Below are positions 61,674 to 64,000 of a stretch of 64,000 nucleotides of DNA, piece by piece (the first letter of the stretch is position 1; each line of letters opens with the position of its first letter). Source of the DNA: Gracilaria vermiculophylla (taxonomy: Eukaryota > Rhodophyta > Florideophyceae > Gracilariales > Gracilariaceae); the NCBI GenBank assembly GCA_019155205.2, contig JAHNZQ020000181.1, positions 273,723-337,722 on the forward strand, written 5' to 3'. Both the position numbers and the translations under genes were made by a program. A model generated the notes under the pieces. The model did no database searches. It was not told where the DNA came from and saw only the letters and a list, made by a program, of their open reading frames with translations.

Positions 61674-62925
61674 TCAGAGTCCGGAACAGTAGCTTTCTTT
61701 AAAGGATGTGAAGTGTGCCAGGCCGTCTAACACTTTGAGCACATTGGCTGCCGACAAATTTTTGCACCAACTCCTCGCCTTCGGTCCACGTTTCTTCTTA
61801 AATTCAACTCCTCGTACCTTAATCGCATGACTATATGAACACAAGGAACAGTAGTAAGGGTTTCCTTTCGCAACTTGATGCATTTCAGAACATGTTAATC
61901 GTCTTCTTGAGTCATTAGGACGATTGTACTTTTCAACAACATTTCTTACATACATTATTGACATAGATCTTGCCTCAGACACGCTAGTGGAAACCAGTCG
62001 TGTAGATAACTGCGTTCCAATAAATGCTCGGTATAATATTGCAAACTCTTTTGCGAGTGCTTTAGCAAAATCCGAAAACGTCCTGCACTGTGACACAGAA
62101 TGACGCTGTATTCTACAGCAGAGTCGAAAGTCGCTTTGTATATCTTCTTTTCTGCGCAGAACTCCAATACTCCGAGAGGAGATTATGCAGTAAACAATTG
62201 CCGAGTTGGCTACTTGAGCACAAAGTACGCGACCAATCACACTTATAATTTGATTCTCTGAATAATTAGTAAAACAAAATGTCTTCATGTTTCGGCTTAA
62301 CTCGTCAGCACCTCCCTTTCAATGGTTCCAAAAAACTAGAGACGTTGGAGGAATCATTCGTGACGGTGGTAGTGGTCCTTTTTCTACCACTAAATTCTTG
62401 TAGGCTTTGTTGAGATTGTAGTACGAACAAAATGAGAACAAGTCTGTGGTGTAGGTGTTCTTTAAGAGCTCATCGTACGTTCTTGGTATATTTTCTGCAT
62501 GTGTTCCAACCCATTCGAATGCGATTCGACGAATAGAACTGATACAGTAGGTGTAGTTCGCAACCAGTGCGGTACTGAATTCTAAGACAGCGAGATAAAT
62601 AATTTGACCAACACCCATATTTCTACCTTTACCTACCACAAAGAACACGTTTCTTTGACCAAGAACGACTGCATGGTGTAGACATTGCAAAAGATAGCAG
62701 GCTGTGGGCATAATCTCTTGAAACAGCTGCGTAGAGAACTCTTAATTCCCTAAATCAGAGATTTGTATGAATGAGCTGTATTTTTCTCTAACTTGCTCTG
62801 CCTCTTTTACAATTCTTAATGAAGTCATTGTTTTGATTTCAATCGCTGCAACACGCAGTTGGTTTTCATACAGGTAGCCAATAATACCGTCCGGACTTCC
62901 GGCTAGCAACGAAATTTGTCTAGAT
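61674..62925 (-). mobile_element. Dead element: YqaJ-type nuclease region plus KGGAD transposase-like tail
   Basis: A single minus-strand frame read from about 62925 to 61674, broken by a TAA near 62745 and a TGA near 62320. The first block, LLAGSPDGIIGYLYENQLR followed by VAAIEIKTM, matches the PD-(D/E)xK core of YqaJ/lambda-exonuclease-type nucleases (aSPDG then EIK). CYLLQCLHHAVVLGQRNVFF fits their following Gln-containing helix. After about 100 residues comes KGGADELSRNMK and ANSAIVYCI, resembling the KGGVD segment of PiggyBac-type DDE transposases. A Cys-rich end follows (YYCSLC, then SWCKNL). Family naming is by motif only; both stops could come from single C-to-T changes. The upstream end is lost in stops. 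Confidence 0.55.
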
Positions 62926-64000
62926 CAGATTAGACCCGTCGTCCGAATGTAGGTAGTTGTGGTACTGTCAGCCCTCCTGTCGAGGTAGTAAAGCACAACG
63001 TCCGTTAGGAGTTTTTAGTGACTCCAAAGGCGCGTATTCCTAAAGGTGGTCTCCGGTATCCGCTGTCGCGAGCCGGGGGAATTCTGTAAGGGATCCGCAA
63101 ACACCAAGCGGAGGGGAAGGTTCACTGGGCGGACAATGCTCCTACAGGCGCTGCTATGATGCGACCTGGGGATCGGCGGCTTAGAAACCTGCGTGAGTAG
63201 ACAAGAGACTCCAACCGGAAAATGTAGACGAAGACTCAAGGGTGCTTGTCTTTACTTCCCCAGAGGTGGAGCTCAACCGGCAGCTTAAATATCTAGCCGG
63301 GAGCCCGCCTCGGCAGGTCGCACTACTGTGCTAATTACCTGCATAAAATATCTAAAATAAATAATAAATTCTACCGTACCTTAAGGATACTGTAGCGCAC
63401 GCGGACAATATTATGCACCACGTGGCCCAGCTAATAAATTACGAACCCTCCTTAGGAATATTATGCCTTAAGGCCAAACCACCATATTGCCGTAGGAGCC
63501 ACTGTACTACAGTAGTTGTAATCTTAGTTTTGTAGGTGGTTCTCAATTCCCCACCTGTCTGAAATGCCTCCTCATTCCAGACATCATGCCCCATGAAGAA
63601 CTACAGGATATGTTTAAGTACAATGCTTTCGTTGCGCGAGCACTCTTGCATTCCTGCCGTCACTGTCAACGGCTTCATGAACAGGGCTGTCAAAGATGCT
63701 TCGTACAATATTCGCTGCAATTGCTTTCGGTGTAGCACGTTCTGTTTTCTCATCATTAGGAAAAGGTTGTACGCCTTGTAATTAAATCGTGGCATGGAAA
63801 GCCGACTGTTGAAGCTCCATAATTTTGTTTATCAGAAATTGCTTGTTTGTTGACAACGGTTGCCTATGAATTACCTTTGCGAGAAAGGATAACAGCTACT
63901 GCTTCCTAAGCGATTGTAACGAGGAAACAGTGGCAGTCATAATTGTGGTAACGGCGTCACCGCTGGTATCCTTTTGAGCAGAGTTTTTCTTCTGAGTCCC
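62926..64000. other. Intergenic, right edge
   Basis: No gene seen. It contains A+T-rich sequence with TAATAAAT runs near 63355-63370. The style of sequence (63.4-64.0 kb) could be a solo LTR, but no matching partner lies in the window. Confidence 0.35.

Noticed and set aside
63300..64000. Possible solo LTR
   Set aside because: Only the general look of the sequence suggests it. No second copy, primer-binding site or target duplication could be found in the window.

Overview
The window is nuclear DNA of an intron-poor eukaryote that almost certainly carries a plastid. It encodes eukaryotic housekeeping proteins: UTP10/HEATR1, clathrin heavy chain, CLP1, the CCT delta subunit, membralin, a G3BP-like protein and a BRCA1/BARD1-like RING-BRCT protein. 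It also encodes plastid-type proteins: YidD-like, DUF1350 and peroxiredoxin Q. Most genes are single uninterrupted frames. Together with PIF/Harbinger-type debris this fits a red alga best, but that assignment is an inference; a compact green alga is not excluded.

Layout. From 0.4 to 17.5 kb lies a dense housekeeping block in head-to-head and tail-to-tail pairs: UTP10(-)/clathrin(+), CLP1(-)/membralin(+), CCT4(-). From 17.5 to 27.4 kb genes are sparse: a TATA-driven family-3 amidohydrolase and an orphan two-helix membrane protein, with long poly-C tracts and a 10-N gap. From 27.4 to 31.3 kb a very G+C-rich island holds a G3BP-like protein, a coiled-coil protein whose 3' end is triplicated, and PrxQ. 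From 31.3 to 49.6 kb moderate G+C returns, with a TIMP-like secreted protein, a broken cysteine-rich secreted protein, two orphan proteins, a YidD homologue, the BRCT protein and a dead Tc1/mariner copy. From 49.9 to 57.1 kb a second G+C-rich island carries the only convincing spliced genes: a thioredoxin (85-bp intron) and an ERI1-like domain fused to hnRNP H/F-type RRMs (141-bp intron). These are followed by a DUF1350 protein, an assembly-damaged junction with 100 N, and a bZIP factor. From 57.3 to 63 kb is a mobile-element graveyard: a 108-111 bp tandem array, a dead PIF/Harbinger transposase with its Myb-like partner frame, and a dead element that joins a YqaJ-type nuclease region to a KGGAD-containing transposase-like tail.

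The genes do not form one pathway. The most notable items are the ERI1-like/qRRM fusion, whose catalytic His appears to be replaced, the YqaJ-nuclease element, the tandemly repeated coiled-coil terminus, the atypical PrxQ cysteine pair, and the duplicated start of the exonuclease gene beside the 100-N gap. In the dead elements every stop codon examined could have arisen by a C-to-T or G-to-A transition.
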